A stretch of 64,000 nucleotides of DNA from positions 1 to 64,000 of the forward strand of contig CAYLYZ010000001.1 of assembly GCA_964387885.1 (NCBI GenBank), given 5' to 3'. Shown in pieces: positions 51,299 to 60,952 of the stretch (within the stretch, counting starts at the first letter, position 1; the number at the start of each line of letters is the position of its first letter). The stretch is from JABGPL01 sp964387885. GTDB lineage: Bacteria; Electryoneota; AABM5-125-24; Hatepunaeales; Hatepunaeaceae. A program made the position numbers and the translations under genes. The notes beneath the pieces are model-generated. The model worked only from the letters and a program-made list of their open reading frames with translations. It ran no database searches and had not been told where the DNA came from.

Positions 51299-52546
51299 TT
51301 ATCTCCCTCCTTTGCTGTCTGAAACCTTGAAGATTGCTGCAATACCAACGTCTCCGGCTGCGCAACCAAATATCAATACGTAACCGCCACCAACAACAAC
51401 CGCTCTTTCCAGAGCTTCGACGGTTACACGAACGAGGGTCGGACCCTGCGGGTGACCATATACCATCGGACAGCCCGTAGCGTTCATCATGTGCCAGTCA
51501 AAGTCCATCATCTTCGAGAAGACGAGGTCATTGACCGCGAACGGATTGTGGTTATTCACCGCAACCATATCATCCATTGTGAGACCACAACGATCGAGAA
51601 GTTGCTTTGATGCATGCACCGGTGCATCAGGCATAAATCCTGCATCAGTCCTGTATTCGGCAGAGCCAATTAACTGAATTGTGATTCCGGGGTCAACACT
51701 AAGTTCTTTTGCCTTATCCTCGGATGTCACAAGCATTGTAAACATACCGTCGGAGGCATGTGTCTGGCCTCCCGGGCTGACGCAAGTGTCAAGCTGACGT
51801 TCACCCCTGAACTGGTCAAGTGATTTGTAACGACGGATACCATAATCACCGTCTACCACACCAATTTCCTGTCCCCTGACATCAAGAACCTTAAGCGCGA
51901 AAAGTATGTTGTCCAGTTTGCCGTTGTCAACCGCATCGAAATATTGCTGATAGCGATGGAATGAAATCTCATTGATTTCACTAAAATCGAGTTTATACTT
52001 CCTCGCAGTTCTTCCAGCGCAGGCTATCATGGATGTCTGTCCGTCAAATTGAGTAAAGCCTGATTGTCCGGTGGAGGGATCATAACCGAAATTATCCCAG
52101 ATGTCACTGATTACTTCAGTGCGTCTGTAAGTACCCTGACTCGGGAAAACTCCGGCGGGTGAGTTACTTGTTTTGTCGAAGGTGAGAACACCTACAGCAT
52201 TGTGCGAACCGCCCTGTACTTGAGCAGCCGCTTTGACAATCGCCTGTATCCCAGTAGCGCAAGCCTGTTCCAGGTGATAACCCGGTAGGCGGTGACCGAA
52301 ACAATGTGATAGATAGGGCGAAGTCCAGAATTTGTAAAGCCATGGGATTGTTGATCCACTGATCATATAGTCCAATTGGTTAATCTGGACTTTCTTTTTC
52401 CTGAGGATCAAGGGCATTGCCTCGGCTGCAAATCGAGCAATGTCGACCTCAGCGAAAGGGCTTGTATGCCATGCTGGGAACCAGCTGCCACCCCAGGTCC
52501 CATACGGGATATATGCCTTTGGGTAGCATGAAGATGCCTCTTTCAT
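51299..52546 (-). CDS. Thiolase-family acyl-CoA acyltransferase
   Basis: The 415-aa protein has the thiolase active-site set in diverged form: nucleophile Cys96 (EQACATG), His in NNHNPFAVND, His in YGHPQGPTLVR and a final Cys in FGCAAGDVG. It should cleave 3-ketoacyl-CoA, the step after the hydratase/dehydrogenase encoded 2 bp downstream. The two form a beta-oxidation-like operon. The N-terminus (PKAYIPYGTWGGSWFPA) is unlike ordinary acetyl-CoA acetyltransferases, so a special substrate is likely. Confidence 0.88.
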   Translation of the reverse strand: MKEASSCYPKAYIPYGTWGGSWFPAWHTSPFAEVDIARFAAEAMPLILRKKKVQINQLDYMISGSTIPWLYKFWTSPYLSHCFGHRLPGYHLEQACATGIQAIVKAAAQVQGGSHNAVGVLTFDKTSNSPAGVFPSQGTYRRTEVISDIWDNFGYDPSTGQSGFTQFDGQTSMIACAGRTARKYKLDFSEINEISFHRYQQYFDAVDNGKLDNILFALKVLDVRGQEIGVVDGDYGIRRYKSLDQFRGERQLDTCVSPGGQTHASDGMFTMLVTSEDKAKELSVDPGITIQLIGSAEYRTDAGFMPDAPVHASKQLLDRCGLTMDDMVAVNNHNPFAVNDLVFSKMMDFDWHMMNATGCPMVYGHPQGPTLVRVTVEALERAVVVGGGYVLIFGCAAGDVGIAAIFKVSDSKGGR

Positions 52547-52936
52547 TTAACTCTCCTCTTAGTTAACGTTTCGAATCTAATCTTTATGAAAATAAATAAT
52601 TTCTAATATGCACCTTTTTTAACATACTTTATTATTAGCAAATCACCAAGTTTTAGAAGCAAAATCTCAGAGCCAGAATCATAAATCTTGGACGTTTGAA
52701 CCGATTTTCTCTGGTAAATTCTCACAAAATAAATTTCTTTTCCAACATAAAGTTCTGGACATCTCAACTCATTTCTGTTATCTTAAGAAGAAGAAACACT
52801 TCCAAATTGAAAATGGGAAACTAAGTAGCATTTTCATACAAGAACCTTTATTGTGCAGTAATTAATCACTGATAAGCGTACTGTTCCCTTCTCAATCAGA
52901 ATGACTATCACAGGTTCAAACTAAAAGGAGATAGTT
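52547..52936. other. A+T-rich divergent intergenic region
   Basis: This 390-bp stretch between the divergent thiolase gene and the BNR-propeller gene probably contains both promoters. I could not pick convincing -35/-10 pairs. AAAGGAG for the right-hand gene lies just before 52937. Confidence 0.5.
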
Positions 52937-54463
52937 ATGAGTCATTTACTAATAATCCTCTTTTTAATACTTCTTCCGGTATTTCTATTTGCCCAGGATG
53001 GTGAGTGGAGTGCCGTTAATAATGGTTTAGAAAACCTGAATGTTAACGCTCTTGCTCTTCATCCAGATGATGAAAATGTACTGTATGCAGGCACTAACGA
53101 TGGATTCTACCGAAGTGATAACGGAGGGGAAAACTGGCAGCATACACGTATGCTGGCTGTCAACTCAATATGGGTTTCACCAGACGGCAGAATGATACTT
53201 GTCGCCTGTGGAGCCGGATCAAGATCCGATGGTATCTGGATATCTCAGGATAACGGAAACAACTTTGGTGTCTTTACGTGGATAAGATGGGCTTCTGCCA
53301 TTACGGTCAATCCCACTAATAATCAACAGATTTTTTGCGGTTCTTCTCAAGCTGGTTTCTTGTATAGTTTAGATGGAGGCAACAACTGGCAGGAGGAAAA
53401 CAATGGTCTCCCATCAAACTGCATCAATCATCTTTGTTCAAAGAGCATTGATGGAACCACCTACATTTTCGCATCAACTGATAGAGGATTCGCTCGATTT
53501 CAGATTCAGGAGAATAATCAAATTCAATGGGATGATCAACAAGGTCTGCCGGTTTGCCAGACTGCCTTTAGTTGTGACGAGGATCAGGTTGTCTACCAGG
53601 GGACGGGTGATGTTACCGATTCGGATGCTTTGTACCGTTCTGATAATCTTGGTGATGATTGGGATGTCTCAATATGGGCTCACCGTGTGCAAGCGGTAGA
53701 AACTACTCCTGGTCTCGTTGTTATGGCATCAACTGAAATTGGAGTTAACCGATCTGCTAATGGTGGAGAAGAATGGATTGAAATGAATGAAGAATTGAGA
53801 ACATTCGATTTCAGCGATCTCGCGATCAGGACTTTTGAAAATCAGAACATAATATACGGTGCTACTAATGGATCAGGGATTTTAACTTATACACTTCCGA
53901 TCGAGGAAGAATTAAAAGATCTGACGGTATCCATGTCGGAAGGCTGGAACCTCATTTCAATAAACATAACGCCCCTCGAGGAGATGTGGGAAGTCGAACG
54001 AGGTCCTGATGTCATTCTGATGATGGAGCAACTGAGAATTGGCGAGGATAACCACCATCTTGAGATAATGAAAAATGGTATTGGACAATTTTACAACCCT
54101 GAATGGAATTTTAACAATATTCGATACTGGGACCTGACTCAGGGATATCAGGTAAAGGTAGATGAAGATCTGGAAACGGTCTGGTCAGGAATACCAATCG
54201 CAGCAAATAGCGACATTCTGCTAAACGCGGGTTGGAACATAATCAGCTATTTCCCGGAATATGATCTTGATGCTTCCGCTCCGGATTTTTATGTTGTATC
54301 TCCGATACTTGAACATGTTCTCCGTGCCAAGGATGCACAGGGCAGGTTCATGACCCCTGCATTCAATTTTTCAAATATGGAACCCTGGTGTGAGACTCAG
54401 GGCTACCAGATCAAAGTCAATCAGGATGTAGTCTTCAGTTATCCGGAAGAAGATCAAGAATAA
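52937..54463 (+). CDS. Secreted BNR/sortilin-type propeller protein with C-terminal GWNLISI domain
   Basis: The 508-aa protein has a signal peptide ending LFAQ. Residues about 21-320 hold BNR/sortilin-like propeller repeats (YRSDNGGENWQ, YSLDGGNNWQE, RSANGGEEWIE). The rest, from about 329 (SEGWNLISINI), is a domain of about 180 aa shared with the 2,358-aa and 1,538-aa proteins (GPDVILMMEQLR, YWDLTQGYQVKV, AGWNIISYFPEY, VFSYPEE). Unlike those it ends there, without a type IX sorting domain. AAAGGAG precedes the ATG. The role is unknown. Confidence 0.85.
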   Translation: MSHLLIILFLILLPVFLFAQDGEWSAVNNGLENLNVNALALHPDDENVLYAGTNDGFYRSDNGGENWQHTRMLAVNSIWVSPDGRMILVACGAGSRSDGIWISQDNGNNFGVFTWIRWASAITVNPTNNQQIFCGSSQAGFLYSLDGGNNWQEENNGLPSNCINHLCSKSIDGTTYIFASTDRGFARFQIQENNQIQWDDQQGLPVCQTAFSCDEDQVVYQGTGDVTDSDALYRSDNLGDDWDVSIWAHRVQAVETTPGLVVMASTEIGVNRSANGGEEWIEMNEELRTFDFSDLAIRTFENQNIIYGATNGSGILTYTLPIEEELKDLTVSMSEGWNLISINITPLEEMWEVERGPDVILMMEQLRIGEDNHHLEIMKNGIGQFYNPEWNFNNIRYWDLTQGYQVKVDEDLETVWSGIPIAANSDILLNAGWNIISYFPEYDLDASAPDFYVVSPILEHVLRAKDAQGRFMTPAFNFSNMEPWCETQGYQIKVNQDVVFSYPEEDQE

Positions 54464-54513
54464 CTCCATTTCGGCAGACTATCATATGAAAGATAATGTC
54501 AGGGCATGGAATT

Positions 54514-55686
54514 TCAGATTGTCCTTGGAAACCAGTGTTGTGTTTTCTTGCATATCGCAACCAGCATTAGCATAACGGGCACCTCAATCAATACTCCAAC
54601 TACCGTCGCCAGGGCCGCTCCAGATGAAAGCCCGAATAACATGACAGCGGTTGCAATCGCTACTTCGAAATGATTGGATGCTCCGATCATTGCCGATGGA
54701 GCGGCATCTCGGTATGTTAACTTCATTATTCTGGCTATGCCATATCCTAACCAGAAGATCAACACAGTCTGTATGAATAACGGTATTGCTATCCAGAGTA
54801 TTGTCAGGGGATTAGCGAGGATAACTGCACCTTTAAAAGAGAACAGAAGTATTAGAGTTGTCAATAGGGCAATAATTGTAATTGGAGTAAGATATTGGAG
54901 GAATTTCTCTTTAAACCACAATTCACCTTTTGATGCTATTATCCACTTCCGGGATAAAAATCCTGCGATTAAGGGAAGAGCAACATAAATCGAAATTGAG
55001 AGCAATAATGCCTGCCAGGGAACTGGTAATCGTCCAATCCCAAGCAGGAAACCTCCTAAAAGACCGTAAAGCAAGAGCATTGTTAGTGAATTGATCGCAA
55101 CCATAACAAGAGTGTGACCATCATTTCCCCGCGCAAGAAATCCCCAGACCAGAACCATTGCCGTACATGGTGCGATACCAAGCAGTATGCATCCGGCAAG
55201 GTATGATCGCCATAGCGGTACTTCGAGCATTTTAACACCATCCACCAGGATAACTTTGCCAGATCCATACTCAGCGTTTACCGGCAGATCCAATCCGAGT
55301 GGCATTTTGACCAGATCAATTGCTTCTGATCCAATAAATCCTCTGAATAGAACTCCAAGAAACAGGAATGCAATTGCATACATTGTGAATGGCTTTATTA
55401 ACCAGTTTATAACAAGGGTCAGACCAACTGGGCGAATATTCTTCCCAGCTTTGATTATTTCGAGGAAATCAATCTTAACCATAATCGGATACATCATGAA
55501 GAAAAGGCAGATCGCTACCGGTATCGAAACCACCGGGGCACCGTCAACATAAATTGCGAGACTGTCTAAATACAGGGCGAATTCCGGAGCTACCTTTCCC
55601 AGTAAAATACCTGCACCAATACATATACCAATCCATATAGTCAGATATCGCTCAAAAAAGTTGAGTCCTTTTTGCTTTTTCGACAA
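54514..55686 (-). CDS. acr3: ACR3-family arsenite efflux transporter
   Basis: The 390-aa membrane protein has about ten helices and the ACR3 hallmarks: Cys174 in the conserved APCTAMVLVW and Glu341 in GASNHFEVAIATA. It exports arsenite using proton motive force. A loop of about 40 residues (114-155) between helices is longer than in the smallest homologues. The start appears to be TTG at 55686, one base after the TGA of the CDF gene. I see no ATG or GTG close by that would be better. Translation is probably coupled to the CDF gene. No arsR or arsC gene is adjacent. Confidence 0.9.
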   Translation of the reverse strand: MSKKQKGLNFFERYLTIWIGICIGAGILLGKVAPEFALYLDSLAIYVDGAPVVSIPVAICLFFMMYPIMVKIDFLEIIKAGKNIRPVGLTLVINWLIKPFTMYAIAFLFLGVLFRGFIGSEAIDLVKMPLGLDLPVNAEYGSGKVILVDGVKMLEVPLWRSYLAGCILLGIAPCTAMVLVWGFLARGNDGHTLVMVAINSLTMLLLYGLLGGFLLGIGRLPVPWQALLLSISIYVALPLIAGFLSRKWIIASKGELWFKEKFLQYLTPITIIALLTTLILLFSFKGAVILANPLTILWIAIPLFIQTVLIFWLGYGIARIMKLTYRDAAPSAMIGASNHFEVAIATAVMLFGLSSGAALATVVGVLIEVPVMLMLVAICKKTQHWFPRTI

Positions 55687-55687
55687 T

Positions 55688-56611
55688 TCAGGTTTCCGCT
55701 GTTACTTTATCTTCTGGCTTTTTCTTCTTATGAGCTCCAACATCCGGTTCGATATGGACAACTACATCAATTACCTCTTTGCATTTAGTTAAGACTCGAT
55801 TTGTGACCAAATCCGCAATATCATGACCTGCAAGAACGGTAATCTCACTGTCAACAACAACATGGATGTCTATCTGAAGCTGAGATCCCAGATACCTCGT
55901 CCTTAATTTATGTGCTTCGAGAACATTTTCTGTTTTTTCTGCTATTGAGAGTATCCTTTCTTTCATTTCTTTGGGAGCACTAACATCAACAAGTTCCTTT
56001 ACCCTCGGAAGTGTTATTTTTATTGCTGCCTGGAGAATAAATATCGAAACAACCAGTGCTCCAATCAAGTCAAGGAAAGTCCAGCTTGGGAATATCATAG
56101 CACCTCCAACTGCGAGTAGGGCAGGAACTGAACTTAAGGCGTCCGAACGGTGATGCCATGCATTAGCAACCAATGCCATGCTTTTGACTCTTTTTCCTTC
56201 AACTGCAGTCCAACGATAGAGAATCTCCTTCGAAATTATAGAAATGATAGCTCCAATAAGAGCAATTAATTCCGGTTTTTCAGAATGTTTAAGACGAAGT
56301 GAACTTACTGCATCCCAACCTATGCCAATTGCAACTGATGTTAATAAAAGGCCAATAAATATCGTTACAACTGTTTCAATTCTCTGATGTCCGTAGGGAT
56401 GGTCGTCATCAGGAGGTTGTGACCAGTAGTTTGATCCGATGAGAATCGCAATATCTGTAGAACTATCCGACAGGCTGTGGACAGCATCTGCAACCATAGC
56501 ATGGCTTTTCCCAAAAATTCCGGAAACGAATTTGATCGCAGAAAGTAAAATATTTGCAATCAATCCAACCCACGTCACCTTTCGGATTGTCTTTGTATTT
56601 TCATCCAACAT
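55688..56611 (-). CDS. Cation diffusion facilitator (CDF) family metal exporter
   Basis: The 307-aa protein has six membrane helices with metal-site residues in VADAVHSLSDSS and in DHPYGHQRIE, plus a C-terminal cytoplasmic dimerisation domain (LQIDIHVVVD, ending in a Lys-rich tail). It should export Zn, Fe or another divalent ion. ATG 56611 is preferred over a TTG one codon upstream. It shares the minus-strand operon with acr3 and diverges from the zinc importer genes. Import and export genes share one intergenic region of about 260 bp. Confidence 0.9.
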   Translation of the reverse strand: MLDENTKTIRKVTWVGLIANILLSAIKFVSGIFGKSHAMVADAVHSLSDSSTDIAILIGSNYWSQPPDDDHPYGHQRIETVVTIFIGLLLTSVAIGIGWDAVSSLRLKHSEKPELIALIGAIISIISKEILYRWTAVEGKRVKSMALVANAWHHRSDALSSVPALLAVGGAMIFPSWTFLDLIGALVVSIFILQAAIKITLPRVKELVDVSAPKEMKERILSIAEKTENVLEAHKLRTRYLGSQLQIDIHVVVDSEITVLAGHDIADLVTNRVLTKCKEVIDVVVHIEPDVGAHKKKKPEDKVTAET

Positions 56612-56872
56612 CAATTTTCAAATCCATGTTTCTTCACACCTAAAAGAATATACCCTACAATCAAAGCATATTCAAGCTAATGTAATTGCTGTCTACAAAG
56701 GTATAATTGAAATTCTGGTTACTGGTACTTCATGTTCTCAAGAATCTTGTTGAGGTGCTTTCTTGCAAGGAGTTTATACGTATTTTTTGTCTAATTTATT
56801 GTAATACTTGAATTGAGACCATCTAAAGGTTATTATATCATGGGATTCTTAATTTGCTACATAAAGGTATCA

Positions 56873-57793
56873 ATGAACCGAAAACATCCGGTTTCGAGCA
56901 AAATGCTCTTTATGTGCATCCTGATATTACTTTACGGATGCGTTCGGGAGCAGTCCGTATCCGAAAAAGATTCAGCTGTGGAAATATTCGTTACCACACC
57001 TCCTCATGCCTGGTTAGTAAAGGAAATCGGAGGGGTGAAGATAAATTCCCACTCACTACTTAAACCAGGTGACAATCCGCATACTTTCGTTGCATCTCCC
57101 AATCAAATGATGGCATTAAAGAAGTCACAAATTTTCTTCATGTCTCAGATGAGGTTGGAAGAAATCCTGATCGAACGTTTTTTAGCAAACGGTATAGGTA
57201 ACGGAGGCAATAATCCAAAGTTAATTCCTCTTAATCCTGAAATGCATGATTTATCTAAAGGACATAAACATAACGTATCCCATGCTGAATTTCATGATTG
57301 TGCAGGGAATGACCCACATAGCTGGCTGAATCCCGCAGAACTTCGAATTCATGCATTGAGCATTGCAAACGGATTAAAGTCAATTTCGGCAGACGACTCT
57401 CTGTTAATTGATAATAATTTACAATCATTTCTCGATTCTCTTTCGCATTGCGAGGATTACCTCAGGAAATTATTATCACCATATAGGGGAAGAGCTTTCG
57501 TAGTGTTTCACCCATCGTTTGGTCATTTTGCTGAGGCATTTCAACTCTCACAGATAGCAATTGAATATGAAGGCAAAATTCCGAGCCCAAAACAGTTAAA
57601 GAAAACAATTACGATTGCTAAAAACCAGGATATTAAAGCAGTCTTTGTACAACCTCAATTTGACAAAAAGGCTGCTTCGACGATCGCGAAAGCCCTCAAT
57701 TGTCAATTGGTAGAGATCGATCCGCTAAAGGAGGATGTAATTCAAAACCTCTATGATATTGGTGAAAAGATAGCGAGGAGTCTTTCTGATTAA
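56873..57793 (+). CDS. znuA: Zinc ABC transporter substrate-binding lipoprotein ZnuA
   Basis: The 306-aa protein has a lipoprotein signal peptide with lipobox LYGC (Cys23). Metal-binding His residues are in KPGDNPHTF, NDPHSWLNP and FHPSFGHFAEAF. The His-rich loop GHKHNVSHAEFHD favours zinc over manganese. ATG 56873 is preferred over an in-frame ATG at 56843 because of AAAGGT upstream and the short lipoprotein leader. An unlikely start at 56813 was rejected. It is the first gene of znuABC. Confidence 0.9.
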   Translation: MNRKHPVSSKMLFMCILILLYGCVREQSVSEKDSAVEIFVTTPPHAWLVKEIGGVKINSHSLLKPGDNPHTFVASPNQMMALKKSQIFFMSQMRLEEILIERFLANGIGNGGNNPKLIPLNPEMHDLSKGHKHNVSHAEFHDCAGNDPHSWLNPAELRIHALSIANGLKSISADDSLLIDNNLQSFLDSLSHCEDYLRKLLSPYRGRAFVVFHPSFGHFAEAFQLSQIAIEYEGKIPSPKQLKKTITIAKNQDIKAVFVQPQFDKKAASTIAKALNCQLVEIDPLKEDVIQNLYDIGEKIARSLSD

Positions 57794-58565
57794 CGAGAGT
57801 TCAATCCAACTGGAAGAAACACCTGTCATTTCAATTGAGAACCTGTCATTTTCATACGGTTCAAATCCAGTTCTTCTAAATGCTGATCTAAGTATTAATA
57901 CCGGTGTATTCAGTTACATTGTCGGTCCCAATGGAGGTGGGAAGACGACCCTGCTGAAGTTGATTCTCGGATTATTACGACCTGATTCGGGCAAAATTAG
58001 AGTTTTCGGGGAAAACCCTCGAAATATCAGAAACAGGATCGGTTATACTCCGCAGCACATCCAATTCGATCCTCAATTCCCGATAACGGTGAAAGAAGTT
58101 ATTCTTATGGGACGATTAAGGGGCAAATGGGGAGGAGGATATTCCAGAACTGATTTCAGGGCTGCAGAATCTGCCCTTGAGGAAATAGAAATAAGTGATC
58201 TTAAGGATGTCCCATTTAATGAGCTTTCCGGTGGTCAGAGGCAGCGGGTATTAATTGCGAGATCGATTGCAGTTTCACCTGAGTTATTATTGCTCGATGA
58301 ACCGACAGCGAATCTCGATGCTGAAACTGAAGATAAGCTGCTTGATGTAATCCAAAACCTTAACAAAAAGATGACCGTTATGATGGTTTCTCACAACCTC
58401 GGTTTTGTTTATGGGAGCGTGCAAAGTGTCATCTGTGTTAATAAACAAATAGCTGTCCACCCTACTGTTGGAGTTTCGAAATCTTCAATGGTTGAAAGAT
58501 TCGGTGACAATGTGCGAATTGTCAGTCATGATGAGAGTTGTTCAATTATGGATGAAACAGAGTGA
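57789..58565 (+). CDS. znuC: Zinc ABC transporter ATP-binding protein ZnuC, apparent non-AUG start
   Basis: The ATPase has Walker A GPNGGGKTT, signature LSGGQRQRV, Walker B LLLLDEPTANLD and the switch His in MVSHNL. The first possible usual start in frame (TTG 57960) would remove the Walker A motif, so the true start is upstream. The frame is open back to 57774 and has no ATG, GTG or TTG before the first strand (PVISIENLSFSYG). GAGGAG (57775-57780) is followed by CTG at 57786 and ATT at 57789. ATT has the better 8-nt spacing and overlaps the znuA TAA. About 258 aa. The rare start is inferred. An error in the assembly is the alternative. Confidence 0.85.
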   Translation: MNESSIQLEETPVISIENLSFSYGSNPVLLNADLSINTGVFSYIVGPNGGGKTTLLKLILGLLRPDSGKIRVFGENPRNIRNRIGYTPQHIQFDPQFPITVKEVILMGRLRGKWGGGYSRTDFRAAESALEEIEISDLKDVPFNELSGGQRQRVLIARSIAVSPELLLLDEPTANLDAETEDKLLDVIQNLNKKMTVMMVSHNLGFVYGSVQSVICVNKQIAVHPTVGVSKSSMVERFGDNVRIVSHDESCSIMDETE

Positions 58566-59407
58566 CTGAATTCTTTTCAACTATATTCGATCCGGAAATA
58601 CCTTTTCTGAAATATGCTTTTATTGCCGGTATTTTATCCAGCTTCGCTTTTGGGATTGTTGGAACATACGTGGTTTCTCGTCGAATCAGTTATATTGCCG
58701 GTGCAATTTCACACAGTGTTTTGGGGGGAATTGGAATTGGATTATACTTTCAGGTTCAATTTGATTCCATTTGGATCAATCCGATGACCGGTGCTTTCAT
58801 TTCAGCGATATTTTCAGCAATCATCATCGGATATATCAGTCGTAGTGGCAAGCAGCGTGAAGATACGGTAATTGGTGCGATTTGGGCAATTGGGATGGCT
58901 GTAGGGTTATTATTTATTGCAAAAACACCCGGTTATATTGATCCAATGAGCTATCTTTTCGGGAACATCCTGATGATAACAAAGACCGACCTCTGGTTGA
59001 TTGCCGGACTCGATACGATTATTGTATTGATCGCAATCTTTTTTTTTAATGCTTTGCAGGCAATATCATTTGATGAAGAGTTCGCCTGGCTTCGAGGAAT
59101 TAATGTGAACTTTTTCTTCCTGTTATTGTTAAGTGTAACAGCTATGACAATAGTTGTTATGGTCAGAATTGTCGGGATAGTGCTGGTAATAGCTCTATTA
59201 ACCCTTCCAGCAGGTACAGCGGGAGCCTTTACCAGAAAATTGTCACACATGATGCTAATAGCGATCCCCCTTTGTATGGCGTACATAACAATCGGATTGT
59301 TTTACAGTTATATAAATGACTTTCCAACCGGCCCCACAATAATCCTAATATCAGGAGTTGTTTATTTAATTACCGCGACCGTTTCAAGTGTCAGGCATAA
59401 TTGTTGA
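58562..59407 (+). CDS. znuB: Zinc ABC transporter permease ZnuB
   Basis: The 281-aa membrane protein has about eight helices and the ABC-3 permease features (GIVGTYVVSRRISYIAGAISHSVLGGIGIG, then VRIVGIVLVIALLTLPAGTA). It forms the pore of the zinc importer with ZnuC. The start is GTG at 58562, overlapping the znuC stop (GTGA), which suggests translational coupling. It ends the operon. Confidence 0.93.
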   Translation: MTEFFSTIFDPEIPFLKYAFIAGILSSFAFGIVGTYVVSRRISYIAGAISHSVLGGIGIGLYFQVQFDSIWINPMTGAFISAIFSAIIIGYISRSGKQREDTVIGAIWAIGMAVGLLFIAKTPGYIDPMSYLFGNILMITKTDLWLIAGLDTIIVLIAIFFFNALQAISFDEEFAWLRGINVNFFFLLLLSVTAMTIVVMVRIVGIVLVIALLTLPAGTAGAFTRKLSHMMLIAIPLCMAYITIGLFYSYINDFPTGPTIILISGVVYLITATVSSVRHNC

Positions 59408-59551
59408 ATCATAAATAAATTGTATTCAACTTGATTCGATTATGCATCTTCCTGCCTCAATTTCTTCCTACCTTGATTCTTTCCTGGCAATCTAATATAT
59501 TGCACTTAACATCATCGCTCATCAATTAACCTGGAGTAACAAACAAACCGC

Positions 59552-60952
59552 ATGCGACCATTTTGGCAAAAGGATCCCTTCCAACAACTCAAGAAGGATC
59601 TCGGGAAAAAAGAAAAAGTTCTGAACGCACCGGAGGATTTGGCATTATATGGAATTGATGCAACGGACTTTAAGGGCGTTCCCGTAGCGGTTGTTCAAGC
59701 AGAATCTGCAACTGACATTTCAGAAGTTGTTAATTTTGCCAACCTAAATGACTATACTATAACCGCGCGTGGGGCTGGTTCTGGTCTATCAGGTGGAAGT
59801 GTCCCAGTTGAGGGAGGAATTGTTCTTTCCTGCGAGAGGATGAATGGAATTGAGGATTTTAATGAAAGAGACCGGACTGTCATTGTCCAACCAGGAGTAG
59901 TAACGGAAAAACTCCAACGTGAAGCCGCAAAATACAAGTTATTTTATCCTCCTGATCCGTCCAGTTTCAAAATAAGCACTATTGGGGGAAATGTTGCAGA
60001 AAATGCTGGTGGATTGCGCTGCTTTAAATATGGTGTAACCGGTCATTATGTACTTGGTATTGAGTATATTGATGCACACGGAGAGACCATTCGAACCGGT
60101 CAGTTGGAGAAGAATCCATCGGAACCGGATCTTACGCCCCTCCTTATTGGTTCAGAGGGCACCCTGGGAATTTTCACAAGGATCAAACTGAGGTTGATTT
60201 CTGCACCTGAGGCTATTCAAACCATCCTTGGTTATTTCACGGATTCCGAATCGGCTTTATCAACCGTTGAGCAAATCATCCAGGTGAATATCACTCCATC
60301 AGTTATGGAGTTCATTGACTCGAATGCAATGATGGCTGCTGCCTCGCATATAAATGCTCAGTTTCCGGATGGAGCAAATACTCTGCTGATGTTTGAAGTT
60401 GACGGCAGTTTTGCTGATGTTGAATCAAGTTCATCACAAATGAATGATATCCTTCTGAACAATGCAGTGAAGGTTATCTCAGCTTCAAATGAAAATGAGA
60501 GAAACAAACTCTGGGATTTGAGAAGAGCAATTTCTCCCAGCCTGATAAGAATTGCCTCGGGAAAGATTCATGAAGACATCGCAGTCCCAAGGGGTCAACT
60601 TTTGAATATGTCCGGATTAATCTCTGAAATCAGCACCAAACATAATCTAAAAATTGCACTTTACGGCCATGCAGGTGACGGGAACCTACATGTTGTGATA
60701 CTCTATGATTCTGCAAATAATAAAGCTGTTAGTTCTGCAAAATCAGCCTCCGAAGAAGTATTCAAGGCTGCAATCTCGCTCGGTGGAACAATCTCCGGTG
60801 AACACGGAATCGGTTGTGCAAAAAAGGATTATTTAAAATGGCAGCTCTCGGATGCAAACATTAACCTTTCACGACAGATTAAAAGGGCTTTCGATCCGAA
60901 TAATATACTTAATCCCGGCAAAATTTTACCTGGAGGTATTCTTCGCAAATAA
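59552..60952 (+). CDS. FAD-linked oxidase, GlcD/D-lactate dehydrogenase family
   Basis: The 466-aa flavoenzyme has a PCMH-type FAD-binding domain (ITARGAGSGLSGGSVPVEGG, PPDPSSFKISTIGGNVAENA) and the C-terminal FAD oxidase domain with YGHAGDGNLHVV and SGEHGIGCAKKDYL. Homologues oxidise D-lactate, glycolate or other 2-hydroxy acids and pass electrons to quinone or an iron-sulfur partner. No partner gene (GlcE/GlcF) follows. No clear ribosome site was picked. It stands alone downstream of znuABC. Confidence 0.92.
   Translation: MRPFWQKDPFQQLKKDLGKKEKVLNAPEDLALYGIDATDFKGVPVAVVQAESATDISEVVNFANLNDYTITARGAGSGLSGGSVPVEGGIVLSCERMNGIEDFNERDRTVIVQPGVVTEKLQREAAKYKLFYPPDPSSFKISTIGGNVAENAGGLRCFKYGVTGHYVLGIEYIDAHGETIRTGQLEKNPSEPDLTPLLIGSEGTLGIFTRIKLRLISAPEAIQTILGYFTDSESALSTVEQIIQVNITPSVMEFIDSNAMMAAASHINAQFPDGANTLLMFEVDGSFADVESSSSQMNDILLNNAVKVISASNENERNKLWDLRRAISPSLIRIASGKIHEDIAVPRGQLLNMSGLISEISTKHNLKIALYGHAGDGNLHVVILYDSANNKAVSSAKSASEEVFKAAISLGGTISGEHGIGCAKKDYLKWQLSDANINLSRQIKRAFDPNNILNPGKILPGGILRK

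Noticed and set aside
56612..56872. Zur box between the CDF and znuA genes
   Set aside because: No convincing dyad of the known Zur types was found. A clear call would need comparison with relatives.
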